Part shown: one piece after another, positions 44,301-50,782 of the stretch
How positions within the stretch are numbered: position 1 is the stretch's first letter
Layout: every line of letters starts with the position of its first letter
Assembly (NCBI RefSeq): GCF_036116635.1
Contig: NZ_CP107995.1
Span: 1,736,001 to 1,800,000, forward strand
Reading direction: 5' to 3'
Source of the DNA: Amycolatopsis sp. NBC_00345
GTDB taxonomy: Bacteria; Actinomycetota; Actinomycetes; Mycobacteriales; Pseudonocardiaceae
DNA length: 64,000 nucleotides
Translations under genes and position numbers: made by a program
The notes under the pieces: generated by a model
The model's input: the letters and a program-made list of their open reading frames with translations, nothing else
Database searches by the model: none
Told to the model about the DNA's origin: nothing

Positions 44301-47277
44301 CCGCTTGCAGGCGCGCGGCCTGCTCGGCGAGTGCCTCCGGAGTGCGCGCGGACAGCACCCACGGCACGAGGCCCGGAACCGGTTGGGGCGGCTCGGTTTC
44401 CCGCGGCGACGGGGCTTCCAGGATCACGTGGGCGTTGGTGCCGCTGATGCCGAACGACGACACCGCTGCGCGCCGGGCCCGGTCGGCCGTCGGCCACGGC
44501 CGCGCCTCGGCCGGCAGCTCGATCGAGCCGGCCGACCAGTCGACCTTGGTGCTCGGCGTCTCGGCGTGCAGGGTCCTGGGCACCACGCCGTAACGCATGG
44601 CCTGCACCATCTTGATCACCCCGCCGACGCCCGCGGCGGCCTGGGTGTGGCCGATGTTGGACTTCAGCGAGCCGAGCAGCAGCGGCTCGTCCCGGTCCTG
44701 GCCGTACGTGGCGAGCAGGGCCTGTGCCTCGATCGGGTCGCCCAGAGTGGTGCCCGTGCCGTGCGCCTCGACAACGTCCACTTCGGACCCGGTCAGGCCC
44801 GCGGCGGCCAGCGCGTCGGTGATCACCCGGGCCTGCGAGGGCCCGTTCGGCGCGGTCAGGCCGTTGCTCGCGCCATCGGAGTTGACCGCAGATCCCTTGA
44901 GCACAGCCAAAATTCGGTGGCCGTGGCGGATCGCGTCGGACCGCCGTTCGAGCAGCACCAGTCCGGCGCCCTCGGCCCAGCCGGTCCCGTCGGCCGCGTC
45001 CGAGAACGACTTGCAACGGCCGTCCGGGGAGAGCCCGCGCTGCCGGCTGAACTCGCGGAAGATGTGCGAAGTCGCCAGCACGGTCACGCCACCGGCGAGC
45101 GCGAGGTCGCTCTCGCCGTCCCGCAGCGACCGCGCCGCGAGGTGCAGCGCCACCAGCGAAGACGAGCAAGCGGTGTCGACGGTGATCGCCGGGCCTTCCA
45201 GCCCGAGGGTGTAGGCGATCCGCCCGGACACCACCCCGGCGGTGTTGCCCGCCAACAGGAATCCTTCGAAACCGGCGGGCGCGGGGTCGAGCCGGGCGCC
45301 GTAGTCGTGGTACATCACGCCGGTGAACACGCCGGTCCGCGTCTGGCCCAGACCGCGCGGGTCGATCCCGGCGTGCTCGAAGGTCTCCCACGCGGTGGTG
45401 AGCATCAGCCGCTGCTGCGGGTCGGTGGCCAGCGCCTCGCGCGGGCTCATGCCGAAGAAGTCGGCGTCGAACGTGCCGGCGTCGTGCAGGAAGCCACCGT
45501 GCCGGGTGTAGGAGGTGCCGGCGTGGTCGGGATCGGGGTCGTACAGCGCGTCGAGGTCCCAGCCGCGGCCGGTGGGGAACTCGGAGATCGCGTCGGTCCC
45601 GTCGGCCACCAGCTGCCACAGGCTCTCCGGGCCGCGCACGTCGCCCGGATAGCGGCAGCCCATGCCGACGATGACGATCTCGTCGGTGTTGTCCCTGTCG
45701 TCGCGCCGGGAGAGGGGCGCGGCCGCCGGGCGCGAGCCGCCGGCCAGCCAGGCCGCGACGGCGGCCGGGGTGGGGTGGTCGAAGACCAGCGTGGCCGGGA
45801 TCCGCCGTCCGGTCACGGCCGCCAGCTGTTCGCCGAACTCGACGCCGGCCAGCGAGTCGAAGCCCAGCTCGCGGAAGGTCAGGGCCGGGTCGGCGGCCGG
45901 CTGGCCCAGCACCGTGGCCACCGCGGACAGCACGACGGCCAGCGGGTCGCGGCCGGTCACCCGGGCGGCGGTTCCGGTGGGCAGGTCCACCACCGGAGCC
46001 GGCGTCATCACGGCGGGCCAGTCGACCGCGGCACCGTGCGCGTGGGCGGCGGCGACGGAGGTGAGCAGCCGCGTGGTTCCCTGATCGCGGCGCAACGTGG
46101 GGATCACCGCGGCGTCTTCGCGTTCCGCGAGGATTTGCTGAGCGCCAATGGTCAGCACCGGGTGCGGGCTGACCTCGATGAACAGCCGGTGCCCGGCGGC
46201 GAGTGCGGCGGTGAACGCGGCCTCGAACCGGATCGGGGAGCGTTCGTTGCGGAACCAGTACCCGGCGTCGAGGCCGCCGCCGGTCAGCGAAGTTCCGGTG
46301 ACGGTGGAGAAGAAGGGCACCTCGGTGTCGTGCGGCGCGATGTCCGCGAGGTCGGCGAGCAGCCGCTCGTGGATCGGCTCGACCTGCGCGCTGTGCGAGG
46401 CGTAGTCGATGTTGACGGTGCGGGCCCGCACACTGCGGGCGGCGTAGCTCTCCTGCAACTCGGCGAGCTGGGCTGACGGCCCGGCCACCACGGTCGCCGA
46501 CGGGCCGTTGTACGCGGCGACGGTGATACCGGGATGCCCGGTCAGGTCCTGCTCCACAGTTTCCGGGGGCAGGGGCACGGACAGCATTCCGGTGTCGCCG
46601 GCGATCGTGGCCAGCGCCTGCGCACGCAGGGCCACCACGCGGGCGGCGTCGTCGAGCGACAGGGCTCCGGCGATGTGCGCCGCGGCGATCTCGCCCTGCG
46701 AGGCGCCGATGACCGCGGCGGGACGCAGCCCGGCCGACTCCCAGAAGCGGGCCAGCGAGACCATCACCGCGAACAGGACCGGCTGCACCACGGCGACGCC
46801 GTCCAGCGCGGGCGCGCCGCCGGCTCCCCGCAGCACGTCGATCACCGACCAGCCGGTGTGCCCGGCCAGCGCGGCGTCGCAGGACTCCATCGCCGCCGCG
46901 AAGGCCGGCGTCGAATCCAGCAGTTCCACGCCCATCCCGGCCCACTGCGAACCCTGCCCCGGGAACACCAGCACGGGCGGCCCCACCGGCAGGGCGGTCG
47001 CGCGCACGACCGCGGGGGAGGCCTCGCCGGCCACCACCGCGTCGAGGCCGGCCACCAGCTCGGCCCGGTCGCGGCCCACGACGACCGCCCGGTGCCCGGC
47101 GTGCGCCCGCGCGCCGAGTGACGCCGCGATCGACGCCGCGGAAAGCGCGGGGTACGCGAGCACGTGCGCGCGTACCGCCTCGGCCAGCCCGGCCAGGGCT
47201 TCGCCCGAATCGGCCGACATCGGCCAGGCGACCGGCTCGTCGCTGCCTGGAACCCGGTCGGTGTCGTTTGCCACCAT
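35302..47277 (-). CDS. Type I modular PKS: AT-ACP loading didomain plus two KS-AT-DH-KR-ACP modules
   Basis: A 3,991-residue polyketide synthase, first in its assembly line because it begins with a loading didomain. AT-L has GASQG (Ser193) and YASH, ACP-L has Ser near 472. Module 1: KS about 530-950 (DTACSSS, EAHGTGT, NIGHTQ), AT with GHSIG and HAFH (malonyl type), DH with HTVAGAVLVP and DAALH, KR with GGTGALG, LDD and active Tyr, ACP near 2150. Module 2: KS about 2220, AT with HAFH, DH with HAIGGSVLVP and DSALH, KR with LDD, ACP near 3880. There is no ER. Both modules should leave a double bond, giving a terminal conjugated diene. The C-terminal helices and DDEMFAFIDNELSH form a docking domain. 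ATG 47277 follows AGGTGGTGAAG. Confidence 0.95.
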   Translation of the reverse strand: MVANDTDRVPGSDEPVAWPMSADSGEALAGLAEAVRAHVLAYPALSAASIAASLGARAHAGHRAVVVGRDRAELVAGLDAVVAGEASPAVVRATALPVGPPVLVFPGQGSQWAGMGVELLDSTPAFAAAMESCDAALAGHTGWSVIDVLRGAGGAPALDGVAVVQPVLFAVMVSLARFWESAGLRPAAVIGASQGEIAAAHIAGALSLDDAARVVALRAQALATIAGDTGMLSVPLPPETVEQDLTGHPGITVAAYNGPSATVVAGPSAQLAELQESYAARSVRARTVNIDYASHSAQVEPIHERLLADLADIAPHDTEVPFFSTVTGTSLTGGGLDAGYWFRNERSPIRFEAAFTAALAAGHRLFIEVSPHPVLTIGAQQILAEREDAAVIPTLRRDQGTTRLLTSVAAAHAHGAAVDWPAVMTPAPVVDLPTGTAARVTGRDPLAVVLSAVATVLGQPAADPALTFRELGFDSLAGVEFGEQLAAVTGRRIPATLVFDHPTPAAVAAWLAGGSRPAAAPLSRRDDRDNTDEIVIVGMGCRYPGDVRGPESLWQLVADGTDAISEFPTGRGWDLDALYDPDPDHAGTSYTRHGGFLHDAGTFDADFFGMSPREALATDPQQRLMLTTAWETFEHAGIDPRGLGQTRTGVFTGVMYHDYGARLDPAPAGFEGFLLAGNTAGVVSGRIAYTLGLEGPAITVDTACSSSLVALHLAARSLRDGESDLALAGGVTVLATSHIFREFSRQRGLSPDGRCKSFSDAADGTGWAEGAGLVLLERRSDAIRHGHRILAVLKGSAVNSDGASNGLTAPNGPSQARVITDALAAAGLTGSEVDVVEAHGTGTTLGDPIEAQALLATYGQDRDEPLLLGSLKSNIGHTQAAAGVGGVIKMVQAMRYGVVPRTLHAETPSTKVDWSAGSIELPAEARPWPTADRARRAAVSSFGISGTNAHVILEAPSPRETEPPQPVPGLVPWVLSARTPEALAEQAARLQAAAALDPVAVGRTLATGRTRFDHRAVVFGTTAAEFTAGLTALAEGRTSPDVVTGTAAGGKVAFLFSGQGSQRAGMGRDLAEREPVFAEALAQVCAAVDEHLGRPLLPIILAEDSTQLDRTEFTQPALFAVEVALYRLACSRGLVPDLLLGHSIGELAAAHVAGVLSLADAAKLAVARGRLMQAAPEGGAMIAVEATEAEVAAAIAELGGGVDIAALNSPASAVLAGDPDRAEAVAQLLAGRGRRTKRLRVSHAFHSAHMDGVLAEFERIAAEADWREPEIPVISSVTGAPAGELTSPAYWARQIRSTVRFADGVRELAEAGATVFVEIGPSAAVTPAVAETLDTTAIAFVRSPETEATDWIRALGTAHAAGAEVGFSTVFPAAPPVALPTYPFEETTYWLAPVTSAGTAALGLDPAAHPLLGADVRLAAAGGAVFTGLLSRESAPFLVDHTVAGAVLVPGMAWVELAAFAGERLGTPVVEELTLRAPLVLTETGAYRLQVLISGERDGRREIEVHSRPAAEPDAEWTLHASGSLNAEATTAAPPFPWPPSGATRLSDGFYSTLAELGYDYGPAFQCVVDAWRDGEDLYAEARLPEGVDSGAFTIHPALLDAALHVVVLGSPDPAKPLVPFAFSDVHLSGGATAIRVRARPTGEPDQVSLTVTDQNGAEVAQIRAMTLRPTAAAALRAPADSLLEVRWQPITAPSAEPAGSVAVLGEVPPGWPAYPELATVDGATPDIIVARLSVPHAKKAIAAALALVQDWLADDRFAGSRLVVVTPETTDLATAAAWGLLRSAQTENPDRITLIARAEDASADALQRAIASGEPQAAVHGDVVTVPRLADAAPEPRPSAPDWSDGTVLVTGGTGALGRLVARHLVERHGARNLVLTNRSGRGDDVLAELTELGADVRVEACDAADRTALDELLASIPADRPLTAVVHTAGILDDGAFSALTRERNEAVFRPKAVGAWHLHEATADLGLGAFVLFSSIAGTVGTAGQAGYAAANAFLDALAHHRHAAGLPATALAWGLWDTDSGTGGMGGTLDDADRARLARTGVAAISAEEGLAMFDAALAHSAPALVTARVDRAKLTDGPELPAVLRSMAKPRRRAQAAPGAQFAARLRGLPAEQRAAAVLDLVRGQAAEVLGHTGSGPVEEDRAFRELGFDSLTSVDLRNRLGTATGTRLPATVTFNHPTVRSLAKFVLDEVLGASDDVVASAAKPASDTDDDVIAIVGMGLRYPGVSSPEDLWRLVTEEVDATSELPVDRGWPQDLYQPESDVPGTSIANRGGFLHQAGEFDPAFFGMSPREALTTDPQQRLLLETAWEAVEHAAIDPEKMRGSRTGVFAGVMYDDYGGRLQGRGAAPNYEGYLVSGSTGSVASGRVSYTMGLEGPAVTVDTACSSSLVALHLAAQALRNRECDLALAGGVTVMATPATLLEFSRQRAMSPDGRCKAFADSADGTGWGEGAGMLLVERLSDARRNGHRVLALVRGSAINQDGASNGLTAPNGLAQERVVRQALASARLSGADVDAVEAHGTGTRLGDPIEAQALVATYGRDHTADRPLLLGSVKSNIGHTQAAAGVAGVAKMVLAMRHGVLPRSLHLGEPSRHVDWSAGSIRLLAGAEAWPDVDRPRRAAVSSYGISGTNAHVILEQPEPAEDPAVASPPPAVPWIVSGRTPEALRAQAARLHTHLTTMDTDPVAVAATLAAGRSRFEHRAAVVGTDARELLADLAEIADGSTPGVTALAGRTAFLFTGQGSQRPGMGLELAAASPEYAAAFDEVCAAVDPLLGRSLRALVADPDGAETLSRTEFAQPALFAVEVALFRLLEHAGLRPDFLAGHSIGEIAAAHVSGVLSLADAATLVCARGRLMQALPEGGAMVSVAATEDEVLELLAGHEDAAGIGALNGPDSTVLSGAEDVVTALAGQLAERGRKTKRLRVSHAFHSPLMEPMLAEFEAVVSGLTFHPARIPIVSTLTGAAASDAELADPAHWVRHVRRPVRLLDAIRALHDQDVTRFLELGPDAVLTGAVAGCLPDDAVVHAAALLRRDRPEPVTATTAVVSAHLRGAAVGWAGFLGRGAGSELPTYAFQRERFWIDSQVVPADATGLGLGTVDHPLLGAALELPDDGGTVFTGELSLAKYPWLADHAIGGSVLVPGAALADLAAWAAARLGLASVTELILQTPLLLPETGGVPVRLTVAGPDEHGSRAVTVHSGQTDPVSGETEWTQHLTGALGDDDLTAEPLTEWPPPTATAVGIEGLYAELADHGYGYGPAFQGLTALWTDGDDLLAEVTVPEEAPAAADGFVLHPALLDSALHPLARAATAAGVVRLPFSWSGIRVFAEGATTLRVRLRPTGADTYQLLLAGPGGSPVAVVDALTVREPDASAMNASVTGLLGLDWVSQPLPESPSESLAAPLVAVGPGAAGFAAAAATVGWEVPTHVDVTEALATDPSRSGDLLYVAAPPESEVAGSTRAGTHALLAAAQTWLAAGPGTGRLVVLTGGDLAGSALWGLIRSAETENPGNFGLVDLDGTTESLRALPGLLATQVFQATLRAGTATTPRLTRLRVPHGEALDLSEGTVLITGAGGALGRLTARHLVTTHGARHLLLTGRRGPDSPAAVELVRELTELGAEATWKACDAADRDAVRALLAGVPAARPLVGVLHVAGVLDDGTIGALTPGRFDTVTRAKVDAAWHLHELTRELDLRVFALFSSVAGVLGTGGQANYAAANTFLDALARHRAGHGLPAVSLAWGLWGGDGMGDALSTADLARLAALGLTAIEPGHGLKLLDAALTGGHPVVVPAPVDTALLREKAGSGTLPPMFAGLVRAPAKRAKAADGPSFAEAVAAAAEPDRLPLVLDKVRAVVAKVLGHQDATRIGAETGLLDLGLDSLTAVELRNELGAATGLRLPTTVAFDYPTPAALAGSLAAALKPETAEPLSLETLLASLDEALGTADEAGRAELRSRLQRVMSTLDEADTTALDTTTASDDEMFAFIDNELSH

Positions 47278-47426
47278 CGCCGTGCTTCACCACCTGTAGT
47301 CACGCCGCCGGCCCGCCCGGTCGAGGGCGCGCCGAAGGCCGTCCGGAAAAGGGAAACCCCAAGAAAAAGAAACCGTGGTGCCATCGTGTTCGCGCCGGGT
47401 AAAGGTCCACTTCACACCGGCTAAAG

Positions 47427-48215
47427 TCAGCGCGCGCGAGCCCCGGCCGCCGCGGTGAGCGGCGCGGTCACGGCGGCGAGGACGCGGGCGCGCGCCACCG
47501 GGTCGGCGAGGAAGAAGTGCCCGCCGGGCACCACGTCCGCGGTGAATCGCGCGGCGGTGTGCGCGCCCCAGGCCCGGACCGAGGAGGAGTCCAGCAGGGG
47601 GTCGTCGGCGCCCGCGAAAGCGTGCAGCGCGACCGGCATCGGGACGGCCGGCCCGGCCTGGAAGCTGGTGCACAGCGCCAGATCCGCGCGGATCAGCGCG
47701 AGCGCGGGACCGGCCCACTGCGGGTACCGGCGGACCACGTCCGACATCCCGCCCAGGCCGATCAGCAGATCGAGCAGGTCGTCGTCGGACATCGACGGCA
47801 CGACCTCCAGCGGCGGCGGCGCCGCGGGGTCCCCGAACGCGCCGGTCACCAGCGCCTCCGGCAGCGGCGCGCCCCGGGAATGGCGGCGGCGGGTCAATGC
47901 GAACGCGACGAGCGCGCCCATGCTGTGCCCGTAGAACACGTGGGGCGCCTCGAGCCAGGGCGCGAGCTCGGCGTCCAGCCCGGCGACCAGCGCCGCCATG
48001 TCTTCGGGGTATTCGTCGTGCAGCCGCCGTTCCCGGCCGGGCAGCTGCACCGGGTGCACGGAGACCCCGCTGCCCACCTCGCGCTGCCAGCCGGCGAACA
48101 CCGACGCGGTGCCGCCGGCGTGGTGGAAGCAGAACACCCGGGGCCCGCGGCCCGGCGCGGGCGGCGGGTCGACGGCGAGCGAGCGCGCGGTGCCGGTCGG
48201 GTCTGCTCCGGTCAT
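47427..48215 (-). CDS. Type II thioesterase
   Basis: A 262-residue editing thioesterase of polyketide/nonribosomal-peptide clusters. It frees stalled acyl groups from carrier proteins and keeps the line running. The opening VFCFHHAGGTASVF is the family N-terminus. The nucleophile is Ser98 in FYGHSMGALVAFAL and the general base His233 in VPGGHFFL. The Asp is in AGADDPLL. Its ATG overlaps the TGA of the upstream ACP gene as ATGA, so it is translationally coupled to it. A 149-base gap separates it from the PKS start; that gap contains a T/A-rich patch (minus strand TTTCTTTTTCTTGGGG) that might hold an extra promoter. Confidence 0.92.
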   Translation of the reverse strand: MTGADPTGTARSLAVDPPPAPGRGPRVFCFHHAGGTASVFAGWQREVGSGVSVHPVQLPGRERRLHDEYPEDMAALVAGLDAELAPWLEAPHVFYGHSMGALVAFALTRRRHSRGAPLPEALVTGAFGDPAAPPPLEVVPSMSDDDLLDLLIGLGGMSDVVRRYPQWAGPALALIRADLALCTSFQAGPAVPMPVALHAFAGADDPLLDSSSVRAWGAHTAARFTADVVPGGHFFLADPVARARVLAAVTAPLTAAAGARAR

Positions 48216-48439
48216 CGGGTCGTGGCCACGCCGTAGAGATCGCGCAACGAGCTCGCCACCAGCGCGTCGGGCAGCGACACCTCGTGCCCGGTGTACTGCT
48301 CCAGCCGGGTCAGCACGCTCAGCAGGTGCAGGGAGTTCCACTCCGGCAGCTGGTCGAGGTGGACGTCGAGGTCGGCGGGCGTCCACGCCATGCCCAGCTC
48401 GGTGTTGAGCAGGCCGATGAAGTCCTCGATCGTGGTCAC
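48212..48439 (-). CDS. Discrete acyl carrier protein (glyceryl-ACP carrier)
   Basis: A 75-residue stand-alone ACP. Its phosphopantetheine site is Ser36 in LPEWNSLHLLSVLTRLEQY; the usual Asp before Ser is Asn here (NSL), a change seen in some FkbH-partner ACPs. The GTG start at 48439 overlaps the FkbH stop by four bases (GTGA), and its own stop overlaps the thioesterase start. This tight coupling to FkbH is the classic arrangement for forming glyceryl-S-ACP. There are no FkbG/I/J/K genes beside it to turn glyceryl into methoxymalonyl. With the KSIII, acyltransferase and hydrolase at 54790-57751, a role as the three-carbon donor for a tetronate ring is the best fit. Confidence 0.9.
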   Translation of the reverse strand: MTTIEDFIGLLNTELGMAWTPADLDVHLDQLPEWNSLHLLSVLTRLEQYTGHEVSLPDALVASSLRDLYGVATTR

Positions 48440-50340
48440 TGCTTCGGCTCCCTGAAGTCGGCGGTCAGCTCGATGTGCGCCGGCACGGCGGCGATGTCGG
48501 CCAGGTCGTGCCGGAAGGTGGCGCTGGTGTCGTCCTCGGCGACGACGGTGAACCCGTTCCGGGGGTAGAACTTCGCGACCTTGGCGTTCTTGGCCGTCCG
48601 CCGGTAGGACGCGCGGACCTCCTTCGCGCCGGTCGCCCTGGCGTGCTCCAGCACGGTGCTCAACGTCGCCTGCTCGATCCCGCGGGAGAAGACCCGGCAG
48701 CTGAGCAGGAAGTTGTCGATCTCCAGAACGCCGCCGGCGCGGTGCCCGAGCACCGCGCCGACCAGTCCGTTGTCGCCGAACCGGTCCGAGGCGTGCACGG
48801 CGAGCAGCAGCGCGCCGGGGTCGGCGGCCAGCTCGTGCACCCGGTCCGGCTGCAGCCGTTCGGTGGTCAGGTTGAACTGGTTGGTGCGCAAGGTGATCTG
48901 GGAGACCCGGGCCAGTTCGGCGGCGGTCGGCGGGGCGAGCCGGATCCGCACCCCGAGCTCGGCGAGGTAGTCGCGGACCGAGTCGAACGATTCGAGGAAG
49001 TCCTTGCGCACCAGCTCTTCGCGGTACCGCGCCGGCCGGTGCCGGTCGTCGGCGGTCAGCTCCCGGCTGTCGAACCAGCCGTCGGCCAGCAGCGCGGCGA
49101 CGTGCCGGGCCGGCTCGGCGTCCACTCCGACCACCGCCACCTCGGGCAGTTTTTCGCGCACCAGGCCGCATTCGTACGCGCTGTCGTCGACGAACACCAC
49201 ACTGTCGACGCCCAGACCGAGATCGGTGGCGAGCTCGGCCAGGCGGAGGTGCTTGGGCTGCCAGTCGGCCGAGACCCGCACGAAATCCTCCTCGCGCAAC
49301 ACCATCCCCGGGTGTTCGCGCAGTACCCGGCCGACCGGTTCGAGGTCGTTCTTGCTCACCGCGGCCAGCAGAACCCCCTGTTCGCCGAGCTGCTTGGCGA
49401 CCCGCTGAAACGCGGCGAACGCCTCGCCACGATGCCCGTCACCGATCTCGATACCCTCGATGCCGTCGTCACCGAGGATTCCTCCCCAGAGCGTGTTGTC
49501 CAGGTCCAGCGCGAGCACCTTCTTGGTGCGGCCGGTGAGCACCCGCGCCAGGTGCGCCACCCGGTGGGCGTACCGGGCCAGCAGCTCCGCCGAGAGATGC
49601 GCCTTGGCATACACGCTCATCCGCGCGTCGGACAGCGGCACGCCGTCCGCCAGCACGGGGTCCAGGTCGAGCACCACGACGGCCGGGTGGTCCTCGGTCA
49701 GGCGCAGCAGCGCCGCGTTCGCCTCCCGCCACACCGCGCCCAGCCGGGCCCGCGAGCGCAGGTCGACCAGCTGGTCGCCGAACCGGGCCGGCAGCGGGAT
49801 GGTGTTGTACACCAGCACTCCGCGACCGGCCGCGGAGAAGGTGCGGGCGAGCCCGTCCAGCTGGGCCAGCTTGGCTTTGAACGCGGCTTCGACGTCCTCG
49901 ACCCGCCACGGCACGGGCACCTCGTCGAACACCGTCCACGGGTCGAGCACGCACAGCGCGAGGTCGGGTTCGGCTTGGTAGAGCTCACTCCCGGGGTCCG
50001 ACAGGGCGAAGAGGTAACTGTCGAAGTCGGTCATGGTGGCGTCCAGCAGCAGGCCGTGCCGGGCCAGTTCCCCGGTGAGCGGGGCACGGATCGCGTCCAG
50101 CGTCGAGTGCCCGGTCACCGCGACCCGCACCACCGGCGTGCCCGGGTGCGCGGCGAGCACGCGCTCGGGCCCGAGCCGCTGGAGCAGCGTTCCGGCCTGC
50201 CGGAGCTCGGCGGGGGTGGCGGTGCCGAGCCGGGGGGCCAGCTCCGGGTAACGGCCGGGCAGGTCGCCGTCGGCCAGCCGCCGGCGCAGCCAGTCCACCG
50301 CCGATCCGGGCGCGCTCGTCGAATCCCTCGTCGAATCCAT
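48436..50340 (-). CDS. FkbH-like glyceryl transferase/phosphatase (HAD + GNAT-like)
   Basis: A 634-residue FkbH-family enzyme. It loads 1,3-bisphosphoglycerate onto an ACP and removes phosphate, yielding D-glyceryl-S-ACP. The HAD domain is plain: KVLALDLDNTLWGGILGDDG (near 279), VSKND and VVFVDDSAYECGLVREKLPE. The C-terminal GNAT-like domain contains QITLRTNQFNLTTERL and ASYRRTAKNAKVAKFYPRNGF. The N-terminal SGNH-like part (VRVAVTGHSTLDAI) is longer than in the shortest homologues. ATG 50340 is used; an in-frame GTG at 50373 is possible, and neither has a strong ribosome-binding site. It is first gene of the minus-strand operon FkbH-ACP-thioesterase-PKS. Confidence 0.93.
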   Translation of the reverse strand: MDSTRDSTSAPGSAVDWLRRRLADGDLPGRYPELAPRLGTATPAELRQAGTLLQRLGPERVLAAHPGTPVVRVAVTGHSTLDAIRAPLTGELARHGLLLDATMTDFDSYLFALSDPGSELYQAEPDLALCVLDPWTVFDEVPVPWRVEDVEAAFKAKLAQLDGLARTFSAAGRGVLVYNTIPLPARFGDQLVDLRSRARLGAVWREANAALLRLTEDHPAVVVLDLDPVLADGVPLSDARMSVYAKAHLSAELLARYAHRVAHLARVLTGRTKKVLALDLDNTLWGGILGDDGIEGIEIGDGHRGEAFAAFQRVAKQLGEQGVLLAAVSKNDLEPVGRVLREHPGMVLREEDFVRVSADWQPKHLRLAELATDLGLGVDSVVFVDDSAYECGLVREKLPEVAVVGVDAEPARHVAALLADGWFDSRELTADDRHRPARYREELVRKDFLESFDSVRDYLAELGVRIRLAPPTAAELARVSQITLRTNQFNLTTERLQPDRVHELAADPGALLLAVHASDRFGDNGLVGAVLGHRAGGVLEIDNFLLSCRVFSRGIEQATLSTVLEHARATGAKEVRASYRRTAKNAKVAKFYPRNGFTVVAEDDTSATFRHDLADIAAVPAHIELTADFREPKQ

Positions 50341-50782
50341 GGTGCCGATGCTGACGGGGTCCGCTGAATTCACGCTTAGGACCCGCTTAACACCGGCCCG
50401 CCGGCGGCCCGTCGCGGTGCCCGGCCCCGCGCGCGATGGCTGTGCTGGAAACGATTGCATGGTCCCCGGCCGCGCTGCGGTAAATGAGCTTGACACCCGT
50501 TCCGTCAGCGCGCGCGGCCGGCGGTGATGCCCGGACGGCGGCTCGCGCGCGGGGTGCCCGAGCCTGCCGGCGTGGCCTGCGTCACTCCCGGCTGGCCGCC
50601 GCCGCGCGTTCGCGATGGGGGAAGTCCCTTGTCCGGCAACGGGATCGCCGCTGACGGCCGGCGGCACCGGCTTTCCCAGGCGGTGGTTTGTTGGCAATTG
50701 AGGACCTGTAGTCCTAGACTCACCCGAAGTAGCGATTCGCCGGCGCTGGGGTGGTGGCCGGCACGTGACCATTGGGGGGTCC
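50341..50782. promoter_or_regulatory. Divergent regulatory region with LAL promoter
   Basis: 442 bases separate the FkbH operon (minus) from the LAL activator (plus). The best promoter is plus-strand TTGGCA (50691-50696), 18-base spacer, TAGACT (50715-50720), some 62 bases before the GTG at 50783. A five-base inverted repeat AGGAC-CTGTA-GTCCT (50701-50715) overlaps its spacer and -10 and may be an operator. TTGACA at about 50490 has no partner. A minus-strand promoter for FkbH is not obvious. Confidence 0.5.

Noticed and set aside
37363..46476. Very long plus-strand frames (about 1,290 and 1,340 codons) opposite the first PKS
   Set aside because: Third-position GC bias of the PKS leaves the opposite strand open; no domains are recognisable.
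48212..50340. Methoxymalonyl-ACP extender pathway based on FkbH + ACP
   Set aside because: FkbG, FkbI, FkbJ-type dehydrogenases and an O-methyltransferase are absent here, whereas the tetronate partners are present.
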